Origin: Alkalibacillus aidingensis
GTDB taxonomy: Bacteria > Bacillota > Bacilli > Bacillales > Alkalibacillaceae
Reading direction: 5' to 3'
DNA length: 64,000 bases
Assembly: GCF_014595945.1 (NCBI RefSeq)
Contig: NZ_JABXWU010000003.1
Span: 124,001 to 188,000 of the forward strand
Below are positions 1 through 8,680 of this stretch, piece by piece. How positions within the stretch are numbered: position 1 is the stretch's first letter; every line of letters starts with the position of its first letter. The position numbers were made by a program, and so were the translations under genes. The notes beneath the pieces are model-generated. The model saw only the letters and a program-made list of their open reading frames with translations. It did not search any database and was not told where the DNA came from.

Positions 1-1844
1 GGCTAGCTCAAGAAATAAAAGCAAATGCTGAAAAATTAAGTGAGCTTCAGAGTAAAAAACGAGTTAAATTGACGGAACTCCAGGAACTTAGTGAGAAACA
101 GACCTCAATGGAACAGCAAATGTTATCTGAGGAACGGCGAATAACTTTAACAGATCAACTTGAACAGTTAAAGCAGAGACAAGCAAGACAGTCTTTAGAA
201 AAACAAATGCAATCGCAGTCTGAAGCTCAACAAAAGCAATTATCTCGCTTAAATCATTGGATGTCTAACCTGAAATGGGGAATTAGCACCCTTTCAATCG
301 TAGCAATAACCATTTATGTCTTATACGTTAGTTCGGGTTCTTCTAGTGATTACCTTTGGCTAAGTGGTTTAATGGGAGGCGGGTTATTGGCGTTTATTTT
401 ATTTCACTTTCAATCACGCTCAATAAAAAAGGAACTCAACAAACTAAAGAAAACGTCTGATTATTATAAAGAGGAAGAGGATTTAACTAGGAAGGTAATG
501 GAAATTGAACGGCTATTAGAGAAAGAACAACAAGATCAACAGCAGTTAAATGAATTGAAAATGAAAATGGATTACCTTCATGCAGATTTAAGAGAAAATG
601 AAGCTGAGCGACTTCGACTCGAAGAAAAATTAGATCAACTCGAAACAGAACGAGTCAGTGAAGTGCAACAATTTCCGTTCTTGGAATCCTTTGATCTTGA
701 TCAGTGGAGTGATATATACCAATTATTAGTTGATGCACAGAACTATATGGCAAAAATCAGTGATATTGAAGTCGAAATTGCTGAGGTTGAACGTGTGAGT
801 GATCATTTAGAAGATCAGCTGAAACGATTTCTTAGCTATTATGTATCTGAAGGTGAACTCTATAGAAGTAAAGTATCCATTGAAATGGTACGACATTATA
901 TTAAATATGAAAGAGACTTAGCGGAAAAACAATACCATCAAAATCAGTGGCGTCAGCAACTAGAACAAGAATTAAAGGAATTGAAACTAGCGTATGAGCC
1001 TTATGAGCAAGATTTAAATCAACTTCTACAAGAGACTAATTTCGAAAATGAGGAAATTTTACGCCAAGCGATTGTAGACTTTGAGACTTACCAAGAAAAA
1101 GATCGTGCCAAGCAGCAGCATTATCAGGTGGTAAATGAAATCTTTAATGAACAGACTGATCACGTGCTCAAAAAATCATATGATTGGATTGAAATTGAAC
1201 AACGTTTACGTCAAGATGAAGATAATCGTATAGGAGTTTTAGACCAATTAGAAAATAAGCGTCAAGTCCAGGCAGATTTAACGGCAACTATTAAACAGTT
1301 AGAAGAGGATGGGAGATTGTCTAATCTAATACATGATCAAGCGGTGCTTGAAGGTGAGATTATGAGTTTAGCTAAAGAATGGGCTGTGTATCAAACAGCG
1401 AAGGGAGTACTACAGGATACGAAAGCTCGCTATCAATATGAGTATTTACCAGCCGTATTAGAGTATACAAGGAAAGTCTTTCATAATGTAACTAGAGGTC
1501 GATATGTTGAAGTAGGTTTTTCAAAAGAGCAGTCTTTAAGGGTTTGTCAGTCTAACGGTGAATGGTTTGATGTTAAGCAGCTATCAGAAGGAACTGCCGA
1601 TCAATTATACGTTTCTTTACGGCTTGCTTTGAATGAAGCACTAACTCATACGACAGGTTTTCCGTTTATATTAGATGATGCCTTTGTTCACTTTGATGAT
1701 ATGAGAAAAAGCCTTATGATTGATGAATTATTAGAAAAGGCAAAAGAGCAGCAGCTAATTTATTTTTCTTGCGAAAGCTATCCATTTACAGAATCGACTA
1801 TAAATGTAGTTCCAATCGAAGAGTACGGCAAAGCTCAGTTGTAA
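1..1844 (+). CDS. yhaN: YhaN-like SMC/Rad50-type ATPase, 3' part only
   Basis: The reading frame is open from base 3 with no stop, so the gene enters from the left edge; the TTG at 69 is only an internal codon. About 614 codons are visible of a family that is usually near 950 aa. Long Glu/Gln/Lys-rich coiled coils surround two hydrophobic segments (around 276-345 and 355-410). The C-terminus has an ABC signature-like stretch (QLSEGTADQLYVSL) and a Walker B (FILDDAFVHFDD), as in Rad50/SbcC ATPases. YhaN normally partners the Mre11-like nuclease YhaO and is followed by yhaM, as here. In B. subtilis the yhaONM group is reported to be SOS-induced; the promoter lies outside this window. The N-terminal Walker A is not visible. 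Confidence 0.85.
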   Translation, partial: LAQEIKANAEKLSELQSKKRVKLTELQELSEKQTSMEQQMLSEERRITLTDQLEQLKQRQARQSLEKQMQSQSEAQQKQLSRLNHWMSNLKWGISTLSIVAITIYVLYVSSGSSSDYLWLSGLMGGGLLAFILFHFQSRSIKKELNKLKKTSDYYKEEEDLTRKVMEIERLLEKEQQDQQQLNELKMKMDYLHADLRENEAERLRLEEKLDQLETERVSEVQQFPFLESFDLDQWSDIYQLLVDAQNYMAKISDIEVEIAEVERVSDHLEDQLKRFLSYYVSEGELYRSKVSIEMVRHYIKYERDLAEKQYHQNQWRQQLEQELKELKLAYEPYEQDLNQLLQETNFENEEILRQAIVDFETYQEKDRAKQQHYQVVNEIFNEQTDHVLKKSYDWIEIEQRLRQDEDNRIGVLDQLENKRQVQADLTATIKQLEEDGRLSNLIHDQAVLEGEIMSLAKEWAVYQTAKGVLQDTKARYQYEYLPAVLEYTRKVFHNVTRGRYVEVGFSKEQSLRVCQSNGEWFDVKQLSEGTADQLYVSLRLALNEALTHTTGFPFILDDAFVHFDDMRKSLMIDELLEKAKEQQLIYFSCESYPFTESTINVVPIEEYGKAQL

Positions 1845-1900
1845 TTATTGTTTAATTGACCGAAAGTATAAAAGTTATAGTTAAAAAGGGGAGATAAGCG

Positions 1901-2839
1901 ATGAATGAAGGAGTTGCGACTCTAGACGTTGGGGAAATTTTTGAAGGATTTCTATTGATCAAATCGGTTAATAAGGGGGTAACTAGCTCCGGAAAACCGT
2001 TTTTAACGATTATTTTCCGTGATTTATCTGGCGAAATTGAAGCTAAACTATGGGATTCAACCAAGGAGGATGAAGAAGCATTTACCAGTGAAGCAATCGT
2101 CCACATCCAGGGGGAAATCAGACAATTTCGTGGAAAAAACCAATTAAATGTTCGACAAATCCGCTTGGCAAACCCAACCGATCCAGTTAAAATTGAGGAT
2201 TTTGTGGAAAAGGCACCAATAGCTCTTGAAGATTTAAAGGAAGAATTAACGCAAATGATCTTTACGATCGAAAATCCAAATATCCAACGTATTGTTCGAT
2301 TTATTATGAAGACACACAGTGAGCGACTGTTTACTTATCCAGCAGCAACTAAAAATCATCATGAGTATGTCTCAGGGTTACTTCATCATATTATTAGTAT
2401 GTTAAGAATAGCTAGACAACTTAAAGATTTATATCCTGAAGTAAATTCGGACTTATTATATGCTGGTATTATTCTACATGATATTGGAAAGGTGAAGGAG
2501 TTATCAAGTCCAGCTGCACCAACTTATACGTTGGAAGGCAAGATGCTTGGACATATTACGATGATGGTTGATGAAATCTCTTTAGCTGCTAACGAATTAG
2601 GCATTGAAGGTGAAGAGGTCTTATTGTTACAGCACCTTGTTTTAAGCCATCATGGTAAGGCTGAGTGGGGAAGTCCCAAAGCACCAATTATTCGTGAAGC
2701 CGAGATTTTACATCAAATCGACATGATTGATGCAAAGATGAACATGCTAAATCGTGCACTTGAGAAAGTAGAACCAGGTGAATTTACTGAGAGGATCTTC
2801 CCATTAGAAAATCGTTCATTTTATAAACCGACTATATAG
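1901..2839 (+). CDS. yhaM: 3'-5' exoribonuclease YhaM
   Basis: 312 aa, matching the length of B. subtilis YhaM. An N-terminal OB-fold nucleic-acid binding region (about residues 12-90) is followed by an HD phosphohydrolase domain. The HD domain shows paired His (HHEYVSGLLHHI), the HDIGKVKEL motif and a later HHGKAEW, all expected metal ligands. YhaM degrades RNA, and DNA in vitro, from the 3' end. It lies 56 bp downstream of yhaN in the same direction, with a good RBS (aaaaaggggag) before ATG 1901, so it is probably cotranscribed with yhaN. The identification is secure by domain order and synteny. Confidence 0.93.
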   Translation: MNEGVATLDVGEIFEGFLLIKSVNKGVTSSGKPFLTIIFRDLSGEIEAKLWDSTKEDEEAFTSEAIVHIQGEIRQFRGKNQLNVRQIRLANPTDPVKIEDFVEKAPIALEDLKEELTQMIFTIENPNIQRIVRFIMKTHSERLFTYPAATKNHHEYVSGLLHHIISMLRIARQLKDLYPEVNSDLLYAGIILHDIGKVKELSSPAAPTYTLEGKMLGHITMMVDEISLAANELGIEGEEVLLLQHLVLSHHGKAEWGSPKAPIIREAEILHQIDMIDAKMNMLNRALEKVEPGEFTERIFPLENRSFYKPTI

Positions 2840-2893
2840 TTAAATATGGATACCACCAGGTTTAGTATAGATCTACATTTTAGAAGTGGGAAA

Positions 2894-2956
2894 ATAATAA
2901 AAGCTCCCCTCTAAGTAGCTGTTTTTGTTTCTAAACCAGCTTACTTAGATGGGGAG
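2894..2956 (-). terminator. Rho-independent terminator of prsA
   Basis: A long imperfect stem pairs gctcccctctaagtagctg (2903-2921) with the complementary bases at 2936-2956. On the minus strand it is followed by a T-rich tract (complement of 2893-2902), so it ends the prsA transcript. It sits between convergent yhaM and prsA and may also slow the yhaM transcript. Confidence 0.8.
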
Positions 2957-2991
2957 CCTATCAATAAAACTTATGCATGATCAAGTGTACC

Positions 2992-3849
2992 TTAGAATTC
3001 AGTATTAAAAATGTGTTCTAACTCCTCGTCTTTAATATCAACATCTGCGTCATTTATGACTTGATTAAGAATGTTTTGTAATTCGTTAGGGTCAACTTGA
3101 CTAGCTAATAATTCATCACGAATTTGATCTTCCATTTCATCTAATGGTTCTAACTCTACATCTAAATCACGTCGATCTTCAACTAAGATGACATGCCAAC
3201 CGTATTGAGTTTCAACAGGATCACTAACTTCACCTATTTCTAGTGAAAAAGCTACTTTTTCAAATGGGAAAACCATATCTCCTCCAGTGAAGAAGCCAAG
3301 GTCACCACCTGATTGTGCTGAACCGTCTGTAGAAAACTGTTCGGCCAGTTCTTCAAAATCTTCTCCCTCATGGTAAAGGTCTAAGACTTCTTGTGCTGTT
3401 TCTTCATCGTTAACAAGAATATGTCTGGCTTGTACTTCTTCTTGCATGTTTTCATATCGTTGTTTAACTTCTTCATCAGTCACTTCAAAGTCTTCTGTTG
3501 CGGCTAAAAATTCAAGCTGACTAATATACAGAGCCTCACGAAATTCTTCTTCATTAGAGAAACCTTGTTGCATGATGAATTGATCAAACTGTGATCCTAA
3601 TTGTTCTTTAAACTCATCTATTTCTGCTTCTAACTCTTCTTCTGATACGTCATAATTATTCTCGAGCACCATGCGTGTTGTCATTTCTCTTAGAACGCTT
3701 TCACCATATCTGTCTTTTAATTCCTCATAGAACTCATCTTTAGTAATATCACCTACATTGGTTTCCACAACCGTCTCATCTTGGTCAGATGAACATGCAG
3801 ATAAAACTAAGACAATGCTTGTACAAATCATGAGTATTACTTTATTCAT
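2992..3849 (-). CDS. prsA: PrsA-type foldase lipoprotein (parvulin PPIase)
   Basis: 285 aa from the ATG at 3849, chosen because GGGGGAG lies about 7 nt upstream and because this start gives a clean lipoprotein signal: hydrophobic residues 4-16, then the lipobox VLSAC with Cys19. An earlier in-frame start at 3876 would add nine residues before the signal and has no RBS. A central parvulin domain (about residues 140-230) contains ARHILV and GGDLGFF. The protein is very acidic. PrsA is anchored outside the membrane and helps exported proteins fold. Its position after yhaM and near hpr is the B. subtilis order. Confidence 0.93.
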   Translation of the reverse strand: MNKVILMICTSIVLVLSACSSDQDETVVETNVGDITKDEFYEELKDRYGESVLREMTTRMVLENNYDVSEEELEAEIDEFKEQLGSQFDQFIMQQGFSNEEEFREALYISQLEFLAATEDFEVTDEEVKQRYENMQEEVQARHILVNDEETAQEVLDLYHEGEDFEELAEQFSTDGSAQSGGDLGFFTGGDMVFPFEKVAFSLEIGEVSDPVETQYGWHVILVEDRRDLDVELEPLDEMEDQIRDELLASQVDPNELQNILNQVINDADVDIKDEELEHIFNTEF

Positions 3850-4001
3850 TTTTATGCTCCCCCTAAAGTCTGTCATTTGTCTACAAGAAATAATATATCA
3901 CAAATTTTAAATAACTTACACTAAACATTTGATATGTGCCTAAACAAAGACGATATCTCTCACATAAGATATCGTAGTTATGTCATTAGGAGGTGAATTA
4001 A

Positions 4002-4094
4002 GTGAGCTACGGTAGAGGAGGATACGGCGGCGGTTTTGCGTTAATCGTCGTGCTGTTTATTTTATTAATCATTGTTGGAGCTGCTTGGTTCTAA
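4002..4094 (+). CDS. YjcZ-type small sporulation protein
   Basis: A 30-residue product from a GTG start at 4002, preceded by a strong RBS (taggaggtg, 3987-3994). It has a Gly/Tyr-rich head (SYGRGGYGGGF) and one hydrophobic helix (ALIVVLFILLIIVGAAWF). This is the pattern of the YjcZ family of tiny spore-associated membrane proteins. The gene has its own terminator. The family call rests on composition and layout, since a 30-aa protein offers little else. Confidence 0.8.
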   Translation: MSYGRGGYGGGFALIVVLFILLIIVGAAWF

Positions 4095-4116
4095 AATCCG
4101 AATCGTTAGGAAAGAA

Positions 4117-4155
4117 AAAGGGTTGTTCCGATTAAGTTCGGAGCAACCCTTTTAA
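4117..4155 (+). terminator. Terminator after the YjcZ-type gene
   Basis: The stem AAAGGGTTGTTCCGA / TCGGAGCAACCCTTT (one G-U pair) with a 6-nt loop and a short T run (4151-4153) follows the stop by about 22 nt. Confidence 0.85.
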
Positions 4156-4214
4156 TAATTATGGCTTATAGGTCAGGTTCATAAAACTCTAACCTATGAA
4201 AGCGTGTATTCAAT

Positions 4215-4394
4215 CTATAGATAATTCACTTCATAATAAGATGAAATGAGCAGAATTAACATTGAAATGTTGATGGTACGATATACCTTGTTACTTTTTT
4301 CTGATGACATTTCTGATTTGGTACAGAATTTCTTTGTCATTGAGTTGAAAGAATACAAAATGAATATGGCAAATGGTACGTAAAACAATAACAA
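4215..4394 (-). CDS. Small two-helix membrane protein, unknown
   Basis: A 59-residue product from a TTG start at 4394, preceded on the minus strand by a very strong AGGAGGGGG. Residues 2-16 (LLFYVPFAIFILYSF) and 40-52 (INISMLILLIS) are hydrophobic, with a charged Lys/Glu/Ser loop between. It starts 38 nt after the DUF3267 gene ends, same strand, so the two are probably one transcript. I do not recognise it; it does not resemble the YhaL proteins I remember from this locus. The RBS and two-helix pattern argue that it is real. Confidence 0.55.
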   Translation of the reverse strand: MLLFYVPFAIFILYSFNSMTKKFCTKSEMSSEKSNKVYRTINISMLILLISSYYEVNYL

Positions 4395-4432
4395 AATGTT
4401 TCCCCCTCCTAATTATCTACATTATAACACGG

Positions 4433-4975
4433 TTAAGGAGATTGTACTAATATATCATAGTTGTTCTTAGATTTTTCGACGATACATTTCTTAGGCGCCT
4501 TTACGAAGAATGATAGAATTAACCAATCTGATAGCGAAATGCCGATATGAATAGATGCAAAAACGATTAAGATTGGATAAAACATCGGGAATAGAAGAGC
4601 ACCTAACAGTAACGGTAATGAAATAAATACACTTGGCGCTAACATCATAATGATTGATGTACGTTTCGATAAACTAGATTTAATTTTAATTTTTAAATAG
4701 GGGATATACTTAAACTTTAAACGCCATTTTAATTCAAGCTCTTTATCCGTAAATGTAATTGGAAATGCATGCGCTAATTTATGCAAGATGGGTAGGACGA
4801 CAACACCTAGTAATACTTGCCACAGCGCTGGTTCATGTAAGGTTACATTTTGATGGATAATCGAAAACGGAATAAAAAGAATGATAAATGAGATAATCCC
4901 AAGAAAGATTGATAGAATGGTCAACCTATTTTGACCAACCTCTTTATTAATGTTTATGGTTCTCCAGCAAGTCAT
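4433..4975 (-). CDS. DUF3267-type membrane protein
   Basis: 180 aa from ATG 4975, preceded by AAAGGAGG with a 10-nt gap; this is a better start than an upstream in-frame codon at 5014. Four or so membrane segments are visible (around residues 21-40, 52-70, 108-132 and 134-156). After the second comes the motif LHKLAHAFPI, resembling the H-x-x-x-H pair of the DUF3267 zinc-metalloprotease-like family, although the usual HExxH glutamate is replaced. DUF3267 proteins occur beside hpr in many Bacillaceae. The function is unknown and catalytic activity is doubtful without the Glu. Confidence 0.65.
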   Translation of the reverse strand: MTCWRTININKEVGQNRLTILSIFLGIISFIILFIPFSIIHQNVTLHEPALWQVLLGVVVLPILHKLAHAFPITFTDKELELKWRLKFKYIPYLKIKIKSSLSKRTSIIMMLAPSVFISLPLLLGALLFPMFYPILIVFASIHIGISLSDWLILSFFVKAPKKCIVEKSKNNYDILVQSP

Positions 4976-5100
4976 ATTACTAGGGCCTCCTTTTCGTTGC
5001 ATATTATTGGACAACTATTATTAATTATGCTGTCTCAGAAGGAATAATACGCTTTACGAAACAAAAATTCAACCCTTTTCTTAAAAATAATCAATAATAT

Positions 5101-5628
5101 TTAATATTCCTTACGAATACTCGCAATGGAGCGATCGAGAATCTCCAAATATTCGTTACCGTAGATTTCTTTTACAATGGCTTCAAGGTCCTGAAACTCT
5201 GGGAAACTACCATATAAATCTTTTAATGGTAATGAGGCTTGCATAACGGTATTTTTCACTGTTGCATTAGCATGTGCTTCCATGGTTTCTTCAAACAGCT
5301 TCATACCTGCATCAGTTAATTCAACGTAAGTGTTTCGCTTATCTTCTTCCCTTTTTGAAAAGGATAGTAAACCTCGTTCCTCTAACTTTTTCGAGAAATT
5401 AAAGGCAGTCGATACATGCATGATCCCAAACTTAGAGATTTCTGAAATGCTAGCTCCATTCAGGTGATAACAAATCCACAAGATATGGTGTTCGTTAAGG
5501 TTTAAATTAAAAGGTTTAACCCATTTTTGCCAATCTTTTTCGATTTGTTTCCAAATGGCTTTGGACAACTGTGCCATTTTGTGTGAATACAGTATGGCTT
5601 CCTGCAGTGAATAAGATTCGTTACTCAC
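5101..5628 (-). CDS. hpr: MarR-family transition-state regulator Hpr (ScoC)
   Basis: 175 aa from a GTG start at 5628, with AAAGGGG about 9 nt upstream. A winged-helix MarR fold spans about residues 45-115 (HHILWICYHLNGASISEISKFGIMHVSTAFNFSKKLEERG), followed by the wing motif KREEDKRNTYVELTDAG. Hpr represses extracellular proteases and sporulation-entry genes in B. subtilis. This copy is shorter than the 203-aa B. subtilis protein, mainly at the C-terminus. Synteny with prsA and yhaH supports the name. Confidence 0.93.
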   Translation of the reverse strand: MSNESYSLQEAILYSHKMAQLSKAIWKQIEKDWQKWVKPFNLNLNEHHILWICYHLNGASISEISKFGIMHVSTAFNFSKKLEERGLLSFSKREEDKRNTYVELTDAGMKLFEETMEAHANATVKNTVMQASLPLKDLYGSFPEFQDLEAIVKEIYGNEYLEILDRSIASIRKEY

Positions 5629-5741
5629 AATAAATGTCCCCTTTGTTAAAGTATTTTATGAATAAAAATTATATATGATTAATTCATCAGTTACTTAACT
5701 AATCCGTCTTTTTACCTATATTTAATAGTTTAACATAATCA

Positions 5742-5785
5742 TAAAAAAAGATTTGTAGAAAATCAGTAATTTCTACAAATCTTTT
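5742..5785 (-). terminator. Terminator of the GbsR-type gene
   Basis: A perfect stem pairs AAAAGATTTGTAGAAA with its complement (5746-5761 and 5770-5785), with an 8-nt loop. The minus strand continues into a T run. Confidence 0.88.
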
Positions 5786-5795
5786 AATGTATTCG

Positions 5796-6281
5796 TTATT
5801 TCTTATTTAATTCAACAAAAGCTTCCTCCAACAAATTGTGAAACTTAATTGCCTCATGTAGTTTATACTCGGTCTGTTTACTGCTTAGGATTTGATTGGT
5901 TTTCATATCATTTTCAATTTGTTTTAGATTTGATTTTTGCCGATCAATTGCATCAAGCCAGCGATTGACATATGCCTTCATAAACTTACCATATAAATCT
6001 TTCTCTGCTTGATATAAATCTTTTCGAACCCCTTTGATCCAAACACGTTCTACTAAATTATAATCAAGTAGGGTTCGAATAGAATTACTCATCGCAGTTT
6101 TACTTTTTCCTAAAGCATTCTTCATATCATCAAGAGTCATCGGTTGGTTACTCAAATACAAAATAACGAATAATTGTGATTCTGTCGTATTTAAAGAGAA
6201 CATCTCGAGGGTTTTGGAAAACTCACTAATCATCTGGTAATGAAAGTGATCTAGTGTTTCTCGGTTTTCATCTGTCTGCAT
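5796..6281 (-). CDS. GbsR/OpcR-family repressor of osmoprotectant uptake
   Basis: 161 aa with TAAGGAGG about 7 nt before the ATG at 6281. The N-terminal winged helix (about residues 25-90; SQLFVILYLSNQPMTLDDMKNALGKSKTAMSNSIRTLLDYNLVERVW) is typical of the GbsR branch of MarR-like regulators, and the C-terminal half is helical. GbsR relatives control glycine-betaine synthesis and Opu transport. This gene is divergent from opuAA across a 283-bp region with several inverted repeats, so I infer it represses opuA and perhaps itself. Confidence 0.85.
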   Translation of the reverse strand: MQTDENRETLDHFHYQMISEFSKTLEMFSLNTTESQLFVILYLSNQPMTLDDMKNALGKSKTAMSNSIRTLLDYNLVERVWIKGVRKDLYQAEKDLYGKFMKAYVNRWLDAIDRQKSNLKQIENDMKTNQILSSKQTEYKLHEAIKFHNLLEEAFVELNKK

Positions 6282-6404
6282 AAATGAGCCTCCTTAAGGA
6301 CATCTACGTAACAATCTACACCAGTTCAGAGAAAAAACAAACTGTGGTTTTAGGTAGCATTTGCTAGATAAATAGAGCAATTGTCGATTTTTTATCTAAT
6401 AAGT

Positions 6405-6487
6405 TTGTACAGTTTGAACTTTACGGACTATATAAAAGTATATAACTTTATACGTACTTTGAGTTTTACTGGATAAACTAATATAGT
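6405..6487 (+). promoter_or_regulatory. opuA promoter region with inverted-repeat operator
   Basis: Two sigma-A-like promoters can be read: TTGTAC (6405-6410) with an 18-nt spacer to TATATA (6429-6434), and TTGAGT (6459-6464) with a 17-nt spacer to TATAGT (6482-6487). Between them AAAGTA (6435-6440) and TACTTT (6455-6460) form an inverted repeat that could bind the divergent GbsR-type repressor. The binding is inferred from position only. Confidence 0.55.
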
Positions 6488-6564
6488 TATAAGGGTGATT
6501 GTTACAAAAAGTTTACAAGCTGTATTGAAAATAATAGTTGGAAAGAGGAAAGAGGTGTAGACCA

Positions 6565-7767
6565 TTGCCTATTAAGGTAGAGAATTTATCGAAGATTTTC
6601 GGTAAACGAACAAAAGAGGCAACATCATTACTTGATGAAGGATATTCTAAAGAAGAAGTTCTGGAAAAAACTGGCTGTACTGTCGGTGTTAACCGTGCCA
6701 ACTTCGAAGTAAAAGAAGGAGAAGTTTTCGTTATTATGGGTCTATCAGGAAGTGGTAAATCCACATTGGTTCGCTTATTGAACCGTCTGATTGAACCAAC
6801 AGAAGGTAACGTTGAGATCGATGGTGATAACTTAGCTACTATGAATAAGGAAGATTTACGTGAAGTTCGCCGTACTAAAATGAGTATGGTATTCCAGAAA
6901 TTCGCATTATTTCCTTTCCGAACAGTTCTTGAGAATACAGAGTTCGGTTTAGAGATCCAAGGTATTGATAAGGAAGAAAGATCGGAAAAGGCTCAAGATG
7001 CTCTAGAGCTTGTAGGATTAGGAAGCTTTATGCAACAGTATCCTAATCAGCTATCAGGTGGTATGCAGCAACGTGTTGGTCTAGCACGTGCTTTAGCTAA
7101 TGACCCTGAAGTTCTACTAATGGACGAAGCATTCTCTGCGTTAGACCCATTAATTCGTAAAGATATGCAAGATGAGCTGTTAGATCTACAAGAAAAGATG
7201 CAGAAGACGATTATCTTTATTACGCACGATTTAGACGAGGCGCTTAGAATTGGTGATCGTATTGCGTTAATGAAAGATGGATCTATCGTTCAAATTGGTA
7301 CACCAGAGGAAATTTTAATTAACCCTGCAAACGATTATGTTGAGAAGTTCGTTGAAGACGTTGATCGTTCGAAGGTATTGACTGCTGATAAGATTATGAA
7401 ACGTCCAGAAACAGTTGATTTTCATAAACATGGTCCACGTGTTGCTTTAGAAAGAATGCGTGAACAAGGTTTATCTACTATTTATGTTACGGATCGCTCT
7501 CGTAATCTTAAAGGTTATGTAACAGCAGACGATGCGAGATCCGCACGTGAGGAAGGTATTTCTAGTTTAGAATCGATTATTAAAACAGATATGCCAACAG
7601 TTGATTTGGATACAAGCATTCAGGATATTTTTAATGTTATTCATGATGCTCCAGTTCCAGTGGCTGTTACAGAAGAAGGGAAATTAAGAGGAATTATTGT
7701 ACGTGGTGCAGTGATTGCAGCACTTGCTGATGGAAATGGAAATGGGGTGAATGGAGACGATGCTTGA
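6565..7767 (+). CDS. opuAA: Glycine betaine ABC transporter ATPase OpuAA
   Basis: 400 aa from a TTG start at 6565 (product begins [13 protein letters not shown]), with AAGAGGTG about 8 nt upstream; a further in-frame TTG at 6538 lacks an RBS. Walker [11 protein letters not shown]-loop [10 protein letters not shown], signature LSGGMQQR and Walker [13 protein letters not shown] are intact. The C-terminus holds tandem CBS domains (about residues 275-390), which in OpuA-type transporters sense ionic strength. It overlaps opuAB by 8 nt. It powers uptake of glycine betaine as an osmoprotectant. Confidence 0.95.
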   Translation: MPIKVENLSKIFGKRTKEATSLLDEGYSKEEVLEKTGCTVGVNRANFEVKEGEVFVIMGLSGSGKSTLVRLLNRLIEPTEGNVEIDGDNLATMNKEDLREVRRTKMSMVFQKFALFPFRTVLENTEFGLEIQGIDKEERSEKAQDALELVGLGSFMQQYPNQLSGGMQQRVGLARALANDPEVLLMDEAFSALDPLIRKDMQDELLDLQEKMQKTIIFITHDLDEALRIGDRIALMKDGSIVQIGTPEEILINPANDYVEKFVEDVDRSKVLTADKIMKRPETVDFHKHGPRVALERMREQGLSTIYVTDRSRNLKGYVTADDARSAREEGISSLESIIKTDMPTVDLDTSIQDIFNVIHDAPVPVAVTEEGKLRGIIVRGAVIAALADGNGNGVNGDDA

Positions 7768-8602
7768 TAATCTACCACAAATTCCAATGGCAGACGGAAT
7801 AGATTGGACAGTTGATCAAATTACTGAAGTATTTAGTTGGTTATTTAACCCGATTAAATCAGGGTTAGGTGCTGTATTAGATTATTCTGCGGAATATTTA
7901 GCTATGGTACCACCAATTATTTTCATATTAATTGTAGCTATTGTAGCGTTTTTCCTAAGTGGAAAGAAATTTGGCTTAGCAGCATTTAGCATTATTGGTT
8001 TATTATTTATCGAAAACCAAGGTTTATGGGATCAATTAGTATCTACTTTTACTCTTGTCTTTTATGCAAGTTTGATTTCTGTAATTGTAGGTATTCCAGT
8101 GGGTATATTAATGTCTAAGAGCAGAATTGCCGAAAATATCATTACACCTGTATTAGACTTTATGCAGACTATGCCAGCATTTGTTTACTTGATTCCAGCA
8201 GTTGCATTCTTTGGAATCGGTATGGTTCCTGGTGTGTTCGCCTCATTTATTTTCGCAACACCACCAGTTGTTCGTTTTACAAACTTAGGTATTCGCCAAG
8301 TTTCTACAGAATTAGTTGAAGCATCTGATGCATTTGGTACAACTGGTAGTCAGAAGCTATTTAAAGTCGAGTTACCTATGGCCAAGCGAACAATTATGGC
8401 TGGTGTTAACCAAACGGTTATGCTATCGTTATCAATGGTTGTTATTGCGTCAATGATCGGTGCACCAGGTTTAGGACGTGACGTATTGTCAGCACTTCAG
8501 CGTGCCGATGCGGGTCCTGGTTTCGTAGCTGGTTTTGCGATTGTTATTTTAGCGATTATTATTGACCGTTTCACACAAAACTTAAATAAAGAAAAGCACT
8601 AA
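7760..8602 (+). CDS. opuAB: Glycine betaine ABC transporter permease OpuAB
   Basis: 280 aa from ATG 7760 (product begins [15 protein letters not shown], like B. subtilis OpuAB); GGGGTGA lies 9 nt upstream, whereas an ATG at 7751 would touch the RBS. Several membrane helices flank the BPD_transp motif around [20 protein letters not shown], which contacts the ATPase. The start overlaps the end of opuAA, indicating translational coupling. Confidence 0.95.
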   Translation: MLDNLPQIPMADGIDWTVDQITEVFSWLFNPIKSGLGAVLDYSAEYLAMVPPIIFILIVAIVAFFLSGKKFGLAAFSIIGLLFIENQGLWDQLVSTFTLVFYASLISVIVGIPVGILMSKSRIAENIITPVLDFMQTMPAFVYLIPAVAFFGIGMVPGVFASFIFATPPVVRFTNLGIRQVSTELVEASDAFGTTGSQKLFKVELPMAKRTIMAGVNQTVMLSLSMVVIASMIGAPGLGRDVLSALQRADAGPGFVAGFAIVILAIIIDRFTQNLNKEKH

Positions 8603-8614
8603 GTTAGGGAATTA

Positions 8615-8643
8615 CTTCCCTCTTCAAATATGAGGGGGGAAGA
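8615..8643 (+). other. Hairpin between opuAB and the first opuAC
   Basis: CTTCCCTC (8615-8622) can pair with GAGGGGGGAAG (8632-8642), with a small bulge and a 9-nt loop. There is no T run, so it is more likely a processing or mRNA-stabilising hairpin than a terminator. Such elements are common before binding-protein genes that are needed in excess over the permease. Confidence 0.45.
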
Positions 8644-8680
8644 TCCATATAAAAATTATAAGTAAAGGGGAGTTGTTTAC

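Noticed and set aside
1852-2106. Minus-strand open frame inside yhaM
   Set aside because: Shadow of the yhaM coding frame; no RBS and no recognisable product.
3950-3975. Terminator reading of the ACGATATCT inverted repeat
   Set aside because: No T run on either side and both flanking genes point away from it.
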